From positions 1-63,840 of the forward strand of contig ONEZ01000021.1 of assembly GCA_900316995.1 (NCBI GenBank): DNA of 63,840 nt, read 5' to 3'. The number at the start of each line of letters is the position of its first letter. Position 1 is the first letter of the stretch. The DNA comes from an uncultured Bacteroidales bacterium (lineage in GTDB: Bacteria > Bacteroidota > Bacteroidia > Bacteroidales > Paludibacteraceae). Both the position numbers and the translations under genes were made by a program. The notes beneath the pieces are model-generated. The model worked only from the letters and a program-made list of their open reading frames with translations. It had not been told where the DNA came from and searched no databases. Below, piece after piece: positions 26,227 to 34,303 of the stretch.

Positions 26227-26769
26227 TTATTGAATTGTAACTTCAGTGGCACCATACATACCATATTTGGTAAAGGAGGCATCGCTGAAGGAAAATGTTG
26301 GAAACTCTTTCATTATTAGCTTAATAAGTTGAAGACGCAAGGTCCCGTCTCCTTTACCGTGGATGAACACAACTTTAAGACCTTTCTGTTTTCTGTGCTC
26401 GTTTAATGTTCTACGGCATTTATCTAACTGTGTGTTGATATAATTGTTTGTATTTGAAGCGCTTATATGTAAGTCAACCTCCAATATACCAGTTTCCGCG
26501 CTGGTTTTCAGCTCTTTAGGCTTTGGCTTAGGCAAAACTCCATTATCAGCGGCTTTTTTAACCCCTACGCCACCAACATAGTGCATTTTCATGTTTTTTG
26601 CCATGCCTTCTACTCCACTCACAACTACACATTCGCTGCGCTCAACCGGAATTTCCATTCCAATATTGTTGTCCAATACAAGAATTTTCCCATCCGGAGT
26701 AAATCCAGTAACAATACCTCCACCTTGTGAGTTTAGATATCTGATTATGTCTCCTTTTGAAATATCCAT
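26227..26769 (-). CDS. Smr-domain protein with DUF2027-type N-terminus, shortened
   Basis: The 180-residue product starts like the Bacteroidetes DUF2027 proteins (GDIIRYLNSQGGGIVTGF, then GMEIPVERSECVVV) and ends in an Smr domain (~95-180: LEVDLHI, then VVFIHGKGDGTLRL). Smr domains bind or cleave nucleic acids, and the LDxH (here VDLH) and HGxG motifs are present. Family members normally have ~330-400 residues with a middle DUF2027 domain, which is missing here, leaving a short linker (KPKPKELKTS). Frame and promoter are intact, so it is probably functional. Confidence 0.8.
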   Translation of the reverse strand: MDISKGDIIRYLNSQGGGIVTGFTPDGKILVLDNNIGMEIPVERSECVVVSGVEGMAKNMKMHYVGGVGVKKAADNGVLPKPKPKELKTSAETGILEVDLHISASNTNNYINTQLDKCRRTLNEHRKQKGLKVVFIHGKGDGTLRLQLIKLIMKEFPTFSFSDASFTKYGMYGATEVTIQ

Positions 26770-26807
26770 TATTTACTCGCTAATAATATAACCTTCATAA
26801 CTTATCA

Positions 26808-26815
26808 CAAAGTTA
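26808..26815 (-). promoter_or_regulatory. Promoter -7 box of the Smr gene
   Basis: TAACTTTG on the minus strand, about 34 bases upstream of the ATG at 26769 after the predicted start of transcription. Confidence 0.55.
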
Positions 26816-26871
26816 CAAATAATTTGTATCATCACCCTCAAATTTCATTGAAAGACATGCTAAAAAGGTGA

Positions 26872-27537
26872 TTATTCCTGCAGTAAATTTAAAATTTCTG
26901 AGGGATTTGAAATAATATGAACCGCCCCATTCTCAATTAGTTCATCCTTAGTGCGGAAACCCCATAGTACGCCGATGCTCTCAACGCCGGCGTTCCTTGC
27001 TGTTTGCATATCTATTCCTGTATCTCCTACATATAACGCCTCCGATGCCGTGGCACCAGCCTCTGAAAGAATATCATACACAATCTGAGGGTTTGGCTTT
27101 ACCGGCACACCTTCACGCTGGCCTAACACTGATGTGAAGTTGACATCGGGGAAGAAATTTTTAACAAGAGCCTGTGTGCCGTCAATAAATTTATTAGATG
27201 CCACTGCTATCTTAACACCGTGCTTTTCAAGCGCTTGCAGAAGCTCTGGTATGCCATCGTACGGTCTGGTATAATCACACTTATGCTCTATGTAGTAAGG
27301 CATAAAATCAGCCAAGACCTCTTCCTGTAGTTTTGTGTCTGCATCGTGGCCTAAAGAGGCTCGTAAGGCTCTCTCTATCAATTTCCTTACGCCATTGCCT
27401 ACAAAATATCTGTACTCCCCCATTGTATGTGTCACAAGTCCACGTAGCTGTAGCGCATGGTTTACCGCTCTGCCCAAATCCTCTACAGAGTTAAGCAGCG
27501 TCCCGTCTAAATCAAAGATAATCAGCTTAGTTTTCAT
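26872..27537 (-). CDS. gph: Phosphoglycolate phosphatase-type HAD hydrolase
   Basis: The 221-residue HAD-superfamily phosphatase has motif I FDLDGTLLNS (~8-17), motif II in VASNKF (~118), and motifs III/IV KPNPQIVYDIL and YVGDTGIDMQTARNAG (~155-185), with a helical cap after motif I. The Gph group removes phosphate from 2-phosphoglycolate or similar small phosphates. Substrate is inferred. The open frame starts at 27573, but ATG 27537 (MKTKLIIFDLDG) is the natural start downstream of the -7 box at 27562-27569. Confidence 0.88.
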   Translation of the reverse strand: MKTKLIIFDLDGTLLNSVEDLGRAVNHALQLRGLVTHTMGEYRYFVGNGVRKLIERALRASLGHDADTKLQEEVLADFMPYYIEHKCDYTRPYDGIPELLQALEKHGVKIAVASNKFIDGTQALVKNFFPDVNFTSVLGQREGVPVKPNPQIVYDILSEAGATASEALYVGDTGIDMQTARNAGVESIGVLWGFRTKDELIENGAVHIISNPSEILNLLQE

Positions 27538-27558
27538 GCTCAAAAGTGTATTTCTTTT

Positions 27559-27590
27559 TTGCAAAAATACCAATAAATTTTGTAATTTTG
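27559..27590. promoter_or_regulatory. Divergent promoters, gph and TetR regulator
   Basis: On the minus strand TATTTTTG (27562-27569) precedes gph. On the plus strand TTG (27559-27561), 21 bases, then TAATTTTG (27583-27590) precede the TetR gene, with a leader of about 39 bases. The two boxes overlap, so transcription in the two directions may compete. Confidence 0.6.
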
Positions 27591-27633
27591 CATAATTAGC
27601 ATTAAGTTATAGATATTCAAATAGTCTAAATTT

Positions 27634-28254
27634 ATGATTGGTGATAAGAAAAAGAGACAACTCAGGTACGAAAATATTTTACGCAAGGCTGTGGAGCTTT
27701 TTGCAATACAAGGGTATGATAATACAACCATATCAGATTTACAAGAAGAACTTGACATGGGGCGCGGAACCATGTATTTTCATTTTAAGAACAAAGAAGA
27801 TCTTTTAAAGAGTGTTATGAATCATTATTTTCTTGAGCCTAAAGAGAATATATTGCTTAACATGTCTGATAACATAGAAGTGCCAGATATGATTAACTCG
27901 CTTCTAACTTACCTTGATAGTTTAAAAGAGGCGTTGGAAACCCTTGAATATAAGGATATTATTAACACTTCTAATGTTATGATGCTTATGTATTCAGCCT
28001 ACAGCAGATTTGATGATATGGCAAGAAAGGCAAAGCGTTTATATATGATTGAATATGGCTTATGGAAAAGAGCCATTGAGAACAGTATCAAAAAAGGTGA
28101 TGTACGCAGCGATGTCCCAATTGAGATAGTGGCAAATATGTTTACACACTTAAAAGACAGTTATGATCCCGGCCTGCATAGCCGTAAGATGGATTTCTCC
28201 TCATTCCCTATTGCCTATAACTGCTTGTTTGATATGATTAAAGTGAGGAAGTAA
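27634..28254 (+). CDS. TetR/AcrR family transcriptional regulator
   Basis: The 206-residue repressor has an N-terminal helix-turn-helix (residues ~12-55: ILRKAVELFAIQGYDNTTISDLQEELDMGRGTMYFHFKNKEDLL) in the classical TetR pattern, and a helical ligand-binding domain. It ends 70 bases from the end of a convergent long-chain acyl-CoA ligase gene. A TGAAC-N4-GTTCA palindrome in the ligase promoter is its best candidate operator. I infer that it senses a fatty acid or acyl-CoA, as FadR-type TetR proteins do. Confidence 0.88.
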   Translation: MIGDKKKRQLRYENILRKAVELFAIQGYDNTTISDLQEELDMGRGTMYFHFKNKEDLLKSVMNHYFLEPKENILLNMSDNIEVPDMINSLLTYLDSLKEALETLEYKDIINTSNVMMLMYSAYSRFDDMARKAKRLYMIEYGLWKRAIENSIKKGDVRSDVPIEIVANMFTHLKDSYDPGLHSRKMDFSSFPIAYNCLFDMIKVRK

Positions 28255-28256
28255 AT

Positions 28257-28300
28257 AAAAAAGAGGGTGACCTAAAAGTCCTTAGTCACTCCCCTTTCTC
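28257..28300. terminator. Bidirectional terminator-like hairpin
   Basis: AAAAAA, then GAGGGTGAC (28263-28271) and GTCACTCCC (28285-28293) with one bulged base, then CTTTCTC. It lies between the convergent TetR and ligase genes. The same AAAAA-GAGGGTGA type of stem occurs as a cleaner terminator at 42635-42664. Confidence 0.55.
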
Positions 28301-28323
28301 AAACTTATATCAATTAACTAAAC

Positions 28324-29982
28324 TTAAACATACAAGAAACGCTTAATACTGCGTTTTGGTGTTTTCTCAAACTCTTTGTCCATAAGCTTAAAGGTGGAAA
28401 CCTTACAGAATGGAGGCATAATCTTGTTTATGTGATTAAGGTTGCTCTCCATCTGAGCGTTTATTTCCTCCTCGCTCTTCTTCTGTTCTTTGGCGGCTTG
28501 CATGTCAGGAACAATCAAGGCTACCAACCTGCCATCCTGTTCTGTTACAAGAGACTCAAGTACAAGTGGTTGTGCATTAAGCTTATCTTCTATCTCCTCA
28601 GGGTAGATGTTCTGGCCGTCTGGACGCAGAATCATATTCTTGCTTCTGCCTCTGAGCACAAGATTGCCTCTAAGATCAAGGTAGCCAAGGTCTCCTGTAC
28701 GTAACCAGCCGTCTTCTGTGAATGAGCTCTTGGTGGCGTCCTCATTTTTATAGTACCCCATCATTACACATTCACCTTTTACCTCTACTTCACCTTCACG
28801 GTTAAGGAAGTCGCCGTCTTTCTTCTTTATACGTATCTGCATTGAATCAATAGCCTTACCGCAGCTACGTGGCTTGAAATTCCACCAATCTTCGTATGTG
28901 ATAAGCGGTGCGCACTCTGTCATGCCGTAACCTACTGTGTATGGGAATTTGATTTGGCGTAAGCATCTCTCCACTTCTTTGTTAAATGCAGCACCACCAA
29001 TTATAAGATGGCGCAACTTGCCGCCAAATGCCTGTAATAAACTCTCTTTAACTTTATTTCTGATGATGATATTTATACCAGGTGTGTACCAAAGTACTTT
29101 CATCAGCGGTGTTTTAATTTTTGGGAATACGGCTTTACGTACAATTTTTTCAATAACAAGAGGAACTGTAAGAATCATAAATGGTTGTACATCCTTCAGA
29201 CTCTTAAGCAGTGTGGTTGGCGACGGAGCTTTGGTTAGGAAGAATATGTGCGCCCCATCACAAATCTGATAAAGGAACTCGTACATCAGACCAAACATGT
29301 GACCTATTGGCAACATTGAGATAGCCCTGTCACCTAGTTTGTGTGGAATGCGGGTTGCTCCAAAATCAACATTGGCGCTAAGATTTCTGTTAGAAAGCAT
29401 AACACCCTTTGGAGAACTTGTGGTACCTGACGTATAGTTAATCATGGCCAGATCTTCAATGTTATCTGTAGGATATGAAATCTTGTCTTTAGGGAATCCG
29501 TTAGGATACTGTGACTTGTAGTCTTCTGCCGCCTTATCAAACACACTAATGCTCTTTTCTTCTTTGGCTGAATACATTGCAAATTCATCCATAAACACTA
29601 TGCCGATGAGATTTGTCATGGCAGAAGGATCAATTTTAGCCTTTACGTTTGGACCTACAAAGAGCAATTTTGCATCAGAGTGGTTTACCATATTGTGAAT
29701 ATTCTCACTTGTAAAGTCATGCAGGATACTCACCGCTACCGCTTTATATGTGGATATTGCAAGGAATGTGATAGCCCATGCGGCGCAGTTACGTCCGCAA
29801 AGTGCAATTTTGTCACCCTCATTTAGTCCTAATGCTTTGAACTGAGCATGCATCTTCTCTATTTCATTTGCAACCTGCCCATAGGTGTAATGTGCTGTGC
29901 CGTCGATGTCGGTCATTGCATCTTCATTCCATTGGTTCACCACAGTGGTTTGAAGCCTGCTTAAGAAGTGTTTTGTTTCCAT
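28324..29982 (-). CDS. Long-chain acyl-CoA ligase (AMP-binding)
   Basis: This 552-residue adenylate-forming enzyme activates fatty acids to acyl-CoA. It has the P-loop YTSGTTSSPKGVMLSN (~180-195), the A5 motif VGYGMTECAPL (~340-350), GWLRTGDLGYLD (~420-432), and the C-terminal catalytic lysine region KTPKRSIKRFLY. The gene is convergent with a TetR regulator and has a palindrome over its -33 region, so induction by fatty acids is plausible. Membrane association is likely. Confidence 0.92.
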   Translation of the reverse strand: METKHFLSRLQTTVVNQWNEDAMTDIDGTAHYTYGQVANEIEKMHAQFKALGLNEGDKIALCGRNCAAWAITFLAISTYKAVAVSILHDFTSENIHNMVNHSDAKLLFVGPNVKAKIDPSAMTNLIGIVFMDEFAMYSAKEEKSISVFDKAAEDYKSQYPNGFPKDKISYPTDNIEDLAMINYTSGTTSSPKGVMLSNRNLSANVDFGATRIPHKLGDRAISMLPIGHMFGLMYEFLYQICDGAHIFFLTKAPSPTTLLKSLKDVQPFMILTVPLVIEKIVRKAVFPKIKTPLMKVLWYTPGINIIIRNKVKESLLQAFGGKLRHLIIGGAAFNKEVERCLRQIKFPYTVGYGMTECAPLITYEDWWNFKPRSCGKAIDSMQIRIKKKDGDFLNREGEVEVKGECVMMGYYKNEDATKSSFTEDGWLRTGDLGYLDLRGNLVLRGRSKNMILRPDGQNIYPEEIEDKLNAQPLVLESLVTEQDGRLVALIVPDMQAAKEQKKSEEEINAQMESNLNHINKIMPPFCKVSTFKLMDKEFEKTPKRSIKRFLYV

Positions 29983-30023
29983 ATTATGTTATATATTTTA
30001 TATGTCTTTTTTCAAAATCCTTG

Positions 30024-30057
30024 CAAAGTTACAAAATAAAAACTGAACAGGCGTTCA
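30024..30057 (-). promoter_or_regulatory. Ligase promoter with candidate TetR operator
   Basis: TAACTTTG on the minus strand (30024-30031) is the -7 box, about 42 bases upstream of the ligase ATG. TGAACAGGCGTTCA (30044-30057) contains a perfect 5-bp inverted repeat (TGAAC/GTTCA, spacer 4) exactly over the expected -33 element. Repressor binding there would block the promoter. The link to the nearby TetR protein is inferred. Confidence 0.6.
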
Positions 30058-30075
30058 ATTCTACTATAAAAAATT

Positions 30076-30108
30076 AGCGTCATACTAAGCGGAGCAAAGT
30101 ATGACGCT
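30076..30108. repeat. Short R2-related hairpin
   Basis: AGCGTCATAC (30076-30085) and GTATGACGCT (30099-30108) form a perfect 10-bp stem around TAAGCGGAGCAAA. The core resembles a collapsed R2 palindrome (GTCAT...GCGGAGC...ATGAC). It lies downstream of clpB and could end its transcript, although no clear T-run follows. Confidence 0.6.
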
Positions 30109-30176
30109 ATTATTATGAGATGCTTTATATCCCTTAACGGTTATCAGCACGTAGGGGGCAAGCCCTCAACAAATTA

Positions 30177-32327
30177 TCAATTGTCCATTTTCAGCTGTCC
30201 ATCAGCAAAGTCCACCGTGATTGGCTTGCTTCTGTCAACCTTGCCAGCAATAATCTGCTCTGACAGCTCGTTTAGTACAAGGTTCTGAAGTGCTCGTTTA
30301 ACAGGACGTGCGCCAAACTGCGGGTCATAACCTGCTGTGGCTATGTAGTCAATGGCCGCATCGGTGAGTTTGAGCTCTATACCATTATTTTGTAACAATT
30401 TTGCAATAGAGCCAACCTGAAGCTTTACAATCTTACGTATCTCTTCTTTATTAAGAGGTGTGAACATAATAAGGTCATCTATACGGTTCAGGAACTCTGG
30501 CTTTATGACTTGCTTAAGCATGGTGAACACTTCACTACGGGTCTTTTCAAGCACTTCTGCCCTATTGCCGTCATTTATGCTCTCCATCTTCTCACGTATA
30601 AGTTGTGAGCCAAGATTAGAGGTCATGATTATAATGGTGTTCTTGAAATTAACTGTACGTCCCTTGTTATCGGTCAGACGGCCGTCATCAAGCACCTGTA
30701 ACAGCACATTGAACACATCGGGGTGAGCCTTCTCTATCTCATCAAAGAGCACTACAGAGTAAGGTTTGCGCCTGATAGCCTCTGTAAGCTGACCACCTTC
30801 ATCATAACCTACGTATCCAGGAGGCGCTCCTATAAGACGTGTGGCTGAGAACTTCTCCTGATACTCACTCATGTCTATACGGGTTATCATGTTCTCATCG
30901 TTGAAGAGGAAGTCTGCCAAAGCCTTTGCAAGCTCTGTCTTACCCACGCCTGTGGTGCCTAAGAATATGAATGAGCCTATAGGACGTTTAGGGTCATTAA
31001 GCCCGGCACGGCTACGTCGTATGGCGTTTGAAACGCTGCTTATAGCCTCGTCCTGCCCTACTACACGTTTGTGAAGCTCCTCCTCAAGGTGCAGCAGCTT
31101 ATCTTGCTCACTCTGGTTCATCTTGCTTACCGGTATGCCTGTCCAGCGGCTTACTATCTCAGCGATGTCCTCATCGCTAACCTCCTCTCGTATGTATGGT
31201 TCACCATCAAGAGCCTCTAAATCTTTTTGCAGTTTGGCTATCTCATCCTCTTTTTGTTTGATACGGCCGTATCTCAGTTCTGCCACCTTACCGTAGTCTC
31301 CGTTACGCTCAGCACGGTCTGCCTCAAACTTAAGGTTCTCAATGTCAATTTTGTTCTGCTGTATTCGCTCTATATAGCTCTTCTCTGTCTGCCACTTTGC
31401 CTTGCCCTCTGACTCCTTTTTCTTTAGCTCGTCAATTTCATTTGAGAGCTGCTTGTAGCGGGCATCGTTGTGTTCACGTTTAATAGCCTCTCGTTCAATT
31501 TCCAGCTGCTTGATGTTACGCTCTATAGTATCAAGCTCCTCTGGCAGTGAGTCCATCTCAAGCCTAAGACGTGCAGCCGCCTCATCTATAAGGTCAATAG
31601 CCTTGTCAGGCAGGAAACGGTCTGATATATAACGACTTGACAACTCCACGGCAGCTATAATGGCGTCATCCTTGATACGCACCTTGTGGTGGTTCTCATA
31701 ACGCTCCTTCAGTCCACGCAGAATTGAAATGGTTGAAGCCTCATCTGGCTCATTAACCATTACTATCTGGAACCTACGCTCCAAAGCCTTGTCTTTCTCA
31801 AAGTATTTTTGGTACTCGTTAAGGGTGGTTGCGCCTATTGCCTTAAGCTCTCCACGTGCTAATGCAGGCTTTAGTATGTTTGCTGCGTCCATAGCTCCGT
31901 TACCGCCTCCTGCACCCACAAGGGTGTGAATCTCATCAATGAACAGTATAATCTGCCCGTTTGATTTGATTACCTCATTGATAACGGCTTTAAGCCTCTC
32001 CTCAAACTCTCCTTGGTACTTTGCTCCGGCGATAAGAGCTCCCATATCAAGTGAGAATAGTATTTTTTGCTTTAGATTTTCTGGCACGTCGCCACGTATT
32101 ATACGGTGGGCAAGGCCTTCCGCTATGGCGGTCTTACCAACACCTGGTTCTCCTATAAGAATAGGGTTATTCTTAGTTCTACGGCTAAGGATCTGGAGCA
32201 CTCGCCTTATCTCCTCATCCCTGCCAATAACTGGATCAAGCTTGCCGCTTTTTGCACGCTCATTAAGGTTAATGGCGTATTTGCTTAGAGCCTGATACTG
32301 GTTCTGATTCTGATTGTTGTTTTCCAT
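30177..32327 (-). CDS. clpB: ClpB disaggregase lacking the N-terminal domain
   Basis: ClpB is the Hsp100 AAA+ disaggregase that works with DnaK-DnaJ-GrpE. This 716-residue form has the first AAA module (Walker [14 protein letters not shown], Walker [15 protein letters not shown]), the coiled-coil middle domain (~255-390), and the second AAA module ([28 protein letters not shown]) with a C-terminal [10 protein letters not shown] helix. The N-domain (about 145 residues) is absent: the protein starts after 15 Asn/Gln-rich residues directly at [20 protein letters not shown]. Other species make a similar short form from an internal start, but here no N-domain coding sequence precedes it. The ATG at 32327 has a purine-rich AAGGAG nine bases upstream, unusual for this group. 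An R4 element lies just ahead. Confidence 0.92.
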   Translation of the reverse strand: MENNNQNQNQYQALSKYAINLNERAKSGKLDPVIGRDEEIRRVLQILSRRTKNNPILIGEPGVGKTAIAEGLAHRIIRGDVPENLKQKILFSLDMGALIAGAKYQGEFEERLKAVINEVIKSNGQIILFIDEIHTLVGAGGGNGAMDAANILKPALARGELKAIGATTLNEYQKYFEKDKALERRFQIVMVNEPDEASTISILRGLKERYENHHKVRIKDDAIIAAVELSSRYISDRFLPDKAIDLIDEAAARLRLEMDSLPEELDTIERNIKQLEIEREAIKREHNDARYKQLSNEIDELKKKESEGKAKWQTEKSYIERIQQNKIDIENLKFEADRAERNGDYGKVAELRYGRIKQKEDEIAKLQKDLEALDGEPYIREEVSDEDIAEIVSRWTGIPVSKMNQSEQDKLLHLEEELHKRVVGQDEAISSVSNAIRRSRAGLNDPKRPIGSFIFLGTTGVGKTELAKALADFLFNDENMITRIDMSEYQEKFSATRLIGAPPGYVGYDEGGQLTEAIRRKPYSVVLFDEIEKAHPDVFNVLLQVLDDGRLTDNKGRTVNFKNTIIIMTSNLGSQLIREKMESINDGNRAEVLEKTRSEVFTMLKQVIKPEFLNRIDDLIMFTPLNKEEIRKIVKLQVGSIAKLLQNNGIELKLTDAAIDYIATAGYDPQFGARPVKRALQNLVLNELSEQIIAGKVDRSKPITVDFADGQLKMDN

Positions 32328-32361
32328 ATATTGTTTCTCCTTAATATTTTTCAATTGTTCA

Positions 32362-32500
32362 CTTTGGTTTTATAGTGTTTCATGGACTCAGCCCTTTTGT
32401 AAAGGGCTTCGGCCCTCCCATACAGGTCTATGACCTTATGGGCCCCTCCCGCTATACGTCTCCGCGGGTGGAGACGCCATTCAACACTATCAAACCAAAG
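32362..32500. repeat. R4 structured element, copy A
   Basis: A 139-base unit between clpB and the radical-SAM gene. Its 24-base ends (32362-32385 and 32477-32500) pair with three mismatches. Inside are GCCCTTT-TGT-AAAGGGC (32391-32407), CCCATA-c-AGGTC-TAT-GACCT-TATGGG (32417-32442) and GTCTCC-GCGGGT-GGAGAC (32458-32475). The loop GCGGG of the last hairpin can pair with CCCGC at 32448-32452, a possible pseudoknot. Copies B (35532-35741) and C (54620-54767) share the core but have different end sequences. Confidence 0.8.
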
Positions 32501-32586
32501 TATCTACACAATGGTATGACAAAACATGTACCAAAAGAAACATATACTGAAAATCAAATCAAAACTGACAGAATGGCAGAAGGGAA

Positions 32587-33597
32587 TCAGTCTATGAGAG
32601 GGTCTGTGGCGGAGGGAGAACCGTTTAGAATGTGCGCCACTTCACGGCAGCCGGCGTCGCAGTCTTGCACCTGCGGGCATGAAGCGCATTTTAACGGCTT
32701 GTATGTAGAGTTTATAAAAGTGTTCCAGTAGGCTGTGTCTGTTATCTCTGGTGTGGAGAATATATGTCCTATCACTCTTGGAGAGTGGTTGCAGACTCTT
32801 ATACTGCCGTTAGGACTGATTACAAAGAAACTTTTGGCTGCGCTGCAATGTGTTCCTATCTTCAGGTGCTTGTAGTGGTCTATACCCTTTTTGATTATAC
32901 ATTTAGGAAACTCTGTGCCCGTGAAACCGTAGCGGTCTGCATAGCTTAGGACCTCTTCTGCAGTGTCAAGCATACCGTTTATCTGCTCTTTTGTGAGCTC
33001 AAGTGTCTGGCGGTATTGCAAGCCTCTGCCTCCAGGCAGAAAACGGTTAAGGAGTACTGTGTTAGCCCCTGCTATAAGGGCAAGAGACATGGTCTTGAAA
33101 AGCTCATCATAGTTAAGTTTTGTAACTGTGATATTGGCGGTTGTGCGCAGTCCTGCATCATGAGATTTTTTTATCCAGCTTAGAACGCCTTCTGCATTGT
33201 CCACAGCCGTATGCTCCTTGAATGTCTTGTACCCTGGCAGACTGAGGCTTAACTGCACGTTATTTTGCCTGAAACACTCTAAAAGTTCATCAGTGAGTGA
33301 CCTGCCATTAGATATAAGCACAATCCTTGACGACATTTCTCTTTTGTGAAAAGCCATCGATGCGTAGTTTATAATTTCTTTAATATCAGTGCGTAATATG
33401 GCTTCACCTCCAGTAAAGGTTATGGTTAGCGAGCCGTTGCTGAGCACCTTGTCTATTACCTGAAACCACTGCTCTGTAGTTAGCTCTCCGCCCTTTTCAA
33501 AACCACCAGAGGGGTTCTCCCATGGGCATGAACAAAACTTGCACAAGTGGTTGCACCTGTACGTAAGCTCTAATACCGCTGATTGCGGAAACTTCAT
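32587..33597 (-). CDS. Radical SAM/SPASM protein
   Basis: The 336-residue enzyme has the radical-SAM cluster motif CNHLCKFC (CxxxCxxC, ~14-21), a GGE motif in TFTGGEAILR (~62), and a C-terminal SPASM domain with cysteines in GTHCSAAKSFF, IRVCNHSP and CASCPQVQDCDAGC. Such enzymes modify peptides or proteins (for example RiPP precursors or sulfatase maturation). Its ATG overlaps the stop of the upstream zinc-ribbon lipoprotein gene by four bases, so that protein is the natural candidate substrate or partner. The type of modification is not evident. Confidence 0.85.
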   Translation of the reverse strand: MKFPQSAVLELTYRCNHLCKFCSCPWENPSGGFEKGGELTTEQWFQVIDKVLSNGSLTITFTGGEAILRTDIKEIINYASMAFHKREMSSRIVLISNGRSLTDELLECFRQNNVQLSLSLPGYKTFKEHTAVDNAEGVLSWIKKSHDAGLRTTANITVTKLNYDELFKTMSLALIAGANTVLLNRFLPGGRGLQYRQTLELTKEQINGMLDTAEEVLSYADRYGFTGTEFPKCIIKKGIDHYKHLKIGTHCSAAKSFFVISPNGSIRVCNHSPRVIGHIFSTPEITDTAYWNTFINSTYKPLKCASCPQVQDCDAGCREVAHILNGSPSATDPLID

Positions 33598-34154
33598 CTC
33601 CCAAGCATGTTTTTCAAAGCGTCAGCCTTCTCAGAAAGTGGAATGGAATCTCCCCATATAACAAATTGGTTATCTCCGTTTAAGGCAGCCTCCAGAGCAT
33701 AGAAATCAACTATATTAGTAGAATATGCTATATGGTATTCCTTGGCATCTGGGGCTTTGTAAGAGAATTTGAAGGTAATATCATTGTCATAACTCTCTTT
33801 AGGTATTAGACCTGCGCATTTCTTACAGATGCGCTCCACCTTGACATCGTGGCTTTTGGCTTTAAGACGCTCTATAATGGTTTTAATCTCATCAAACCTA
33901 TCATCCCACACATATATCAATTCTCCACATTGCGGGCAGGTGAACTCCTCTCTGGGCTGTGCCGGCACGTCATAACACATTGCCATCTCAGGCATGACGG
34001 TCTTTGCCCCTTTACCCGCAAGACCTTTGAGTTTTTCTATTAGACTTTGTTTCTCCATATCATTATTATCATTTTCGGCGCTGTTACAAGATACTCCAGA
34101 AACACTTAAAGCAGCAGCTGTAGCTAAAATTTTTATTTTTTCATTCTTGCTCAT
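33594..34154 (-). CDS. Zinc-ribbon lipoprotein-like partner of the radical SAM enzyme
   Basis: The 186-residue protein begins with a short lipoprotein-like leader (KILATAAALSVSGVSCNS). A linker with KLKGLAGKGAKTVMPEMAMCYDVPAQPR follows, then two cysteine pairs CPQC (~74) and CKKC (~110) that can form a zinc ribbon, and a C-terminal domain with DFYALEAALNGDNQFVIWGD. I recognise no family. The four-base overlap with a SPASM enzyme gene indicates joint function. The leader may be a genuine lipobox or a peptide-like N-terminus; either way it is an untested pair. Confidence 0.65.
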   Translation of the reverse strand: MSKNEKIKILATAAALSVSGVSCNSAENDNNDMEKQSLIEKLKGLAGKGAKTVMPEMAMCYDVPAQPREEFTCPQCGELIYVWDDRFDEIKTIIERLKAKSHDVKVERICKKCAGLIPKESYDNDITFKFSYKAPDAKEYHIAYSTNIVDFYALEAALNGDNQFVIWGDSIPLSEKADALKNMLGR

Positions 34155-34180
34155 AGATACGCTTTTTGCCCATCATTTTA

Positions 34181-34281
34181 CAAAGATAATTCAAATTACC
34201 TTCAATAGCAATAATTTAAATGCTTTTTCGTTATTTTTTAGTGATAAATGTTTGAATATCTAATAAATATCATTACATTTA
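34181..34281. promoter_or_regulatory. Divergent promoters, radical SAM pair and exported plus-strand gene
   Basis: On the minus strand TATCTTTG (34181-34188), with TTG 20 bases upstream, drives the lipoprotein/radical-SAM pair. On the plus strand TTTG (34251-34254), 19 bases, then TACATTTA (34274-34281, one mismatch) drive the gene at 34304. Confidence 0.6.
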
Positions 34282-34303
34282 CAAACAAACTCAATTTTAT
34301 TTT

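Noticed and set aside
32375-32731. A 118-codon plus-strand frame over R4 copy A
   Set aside because: It runs through R4 hairpins and antisense to the radical-SAM gene; the peptide GPSRYTSPRVET is simply translated repeat, also seen over copy B.
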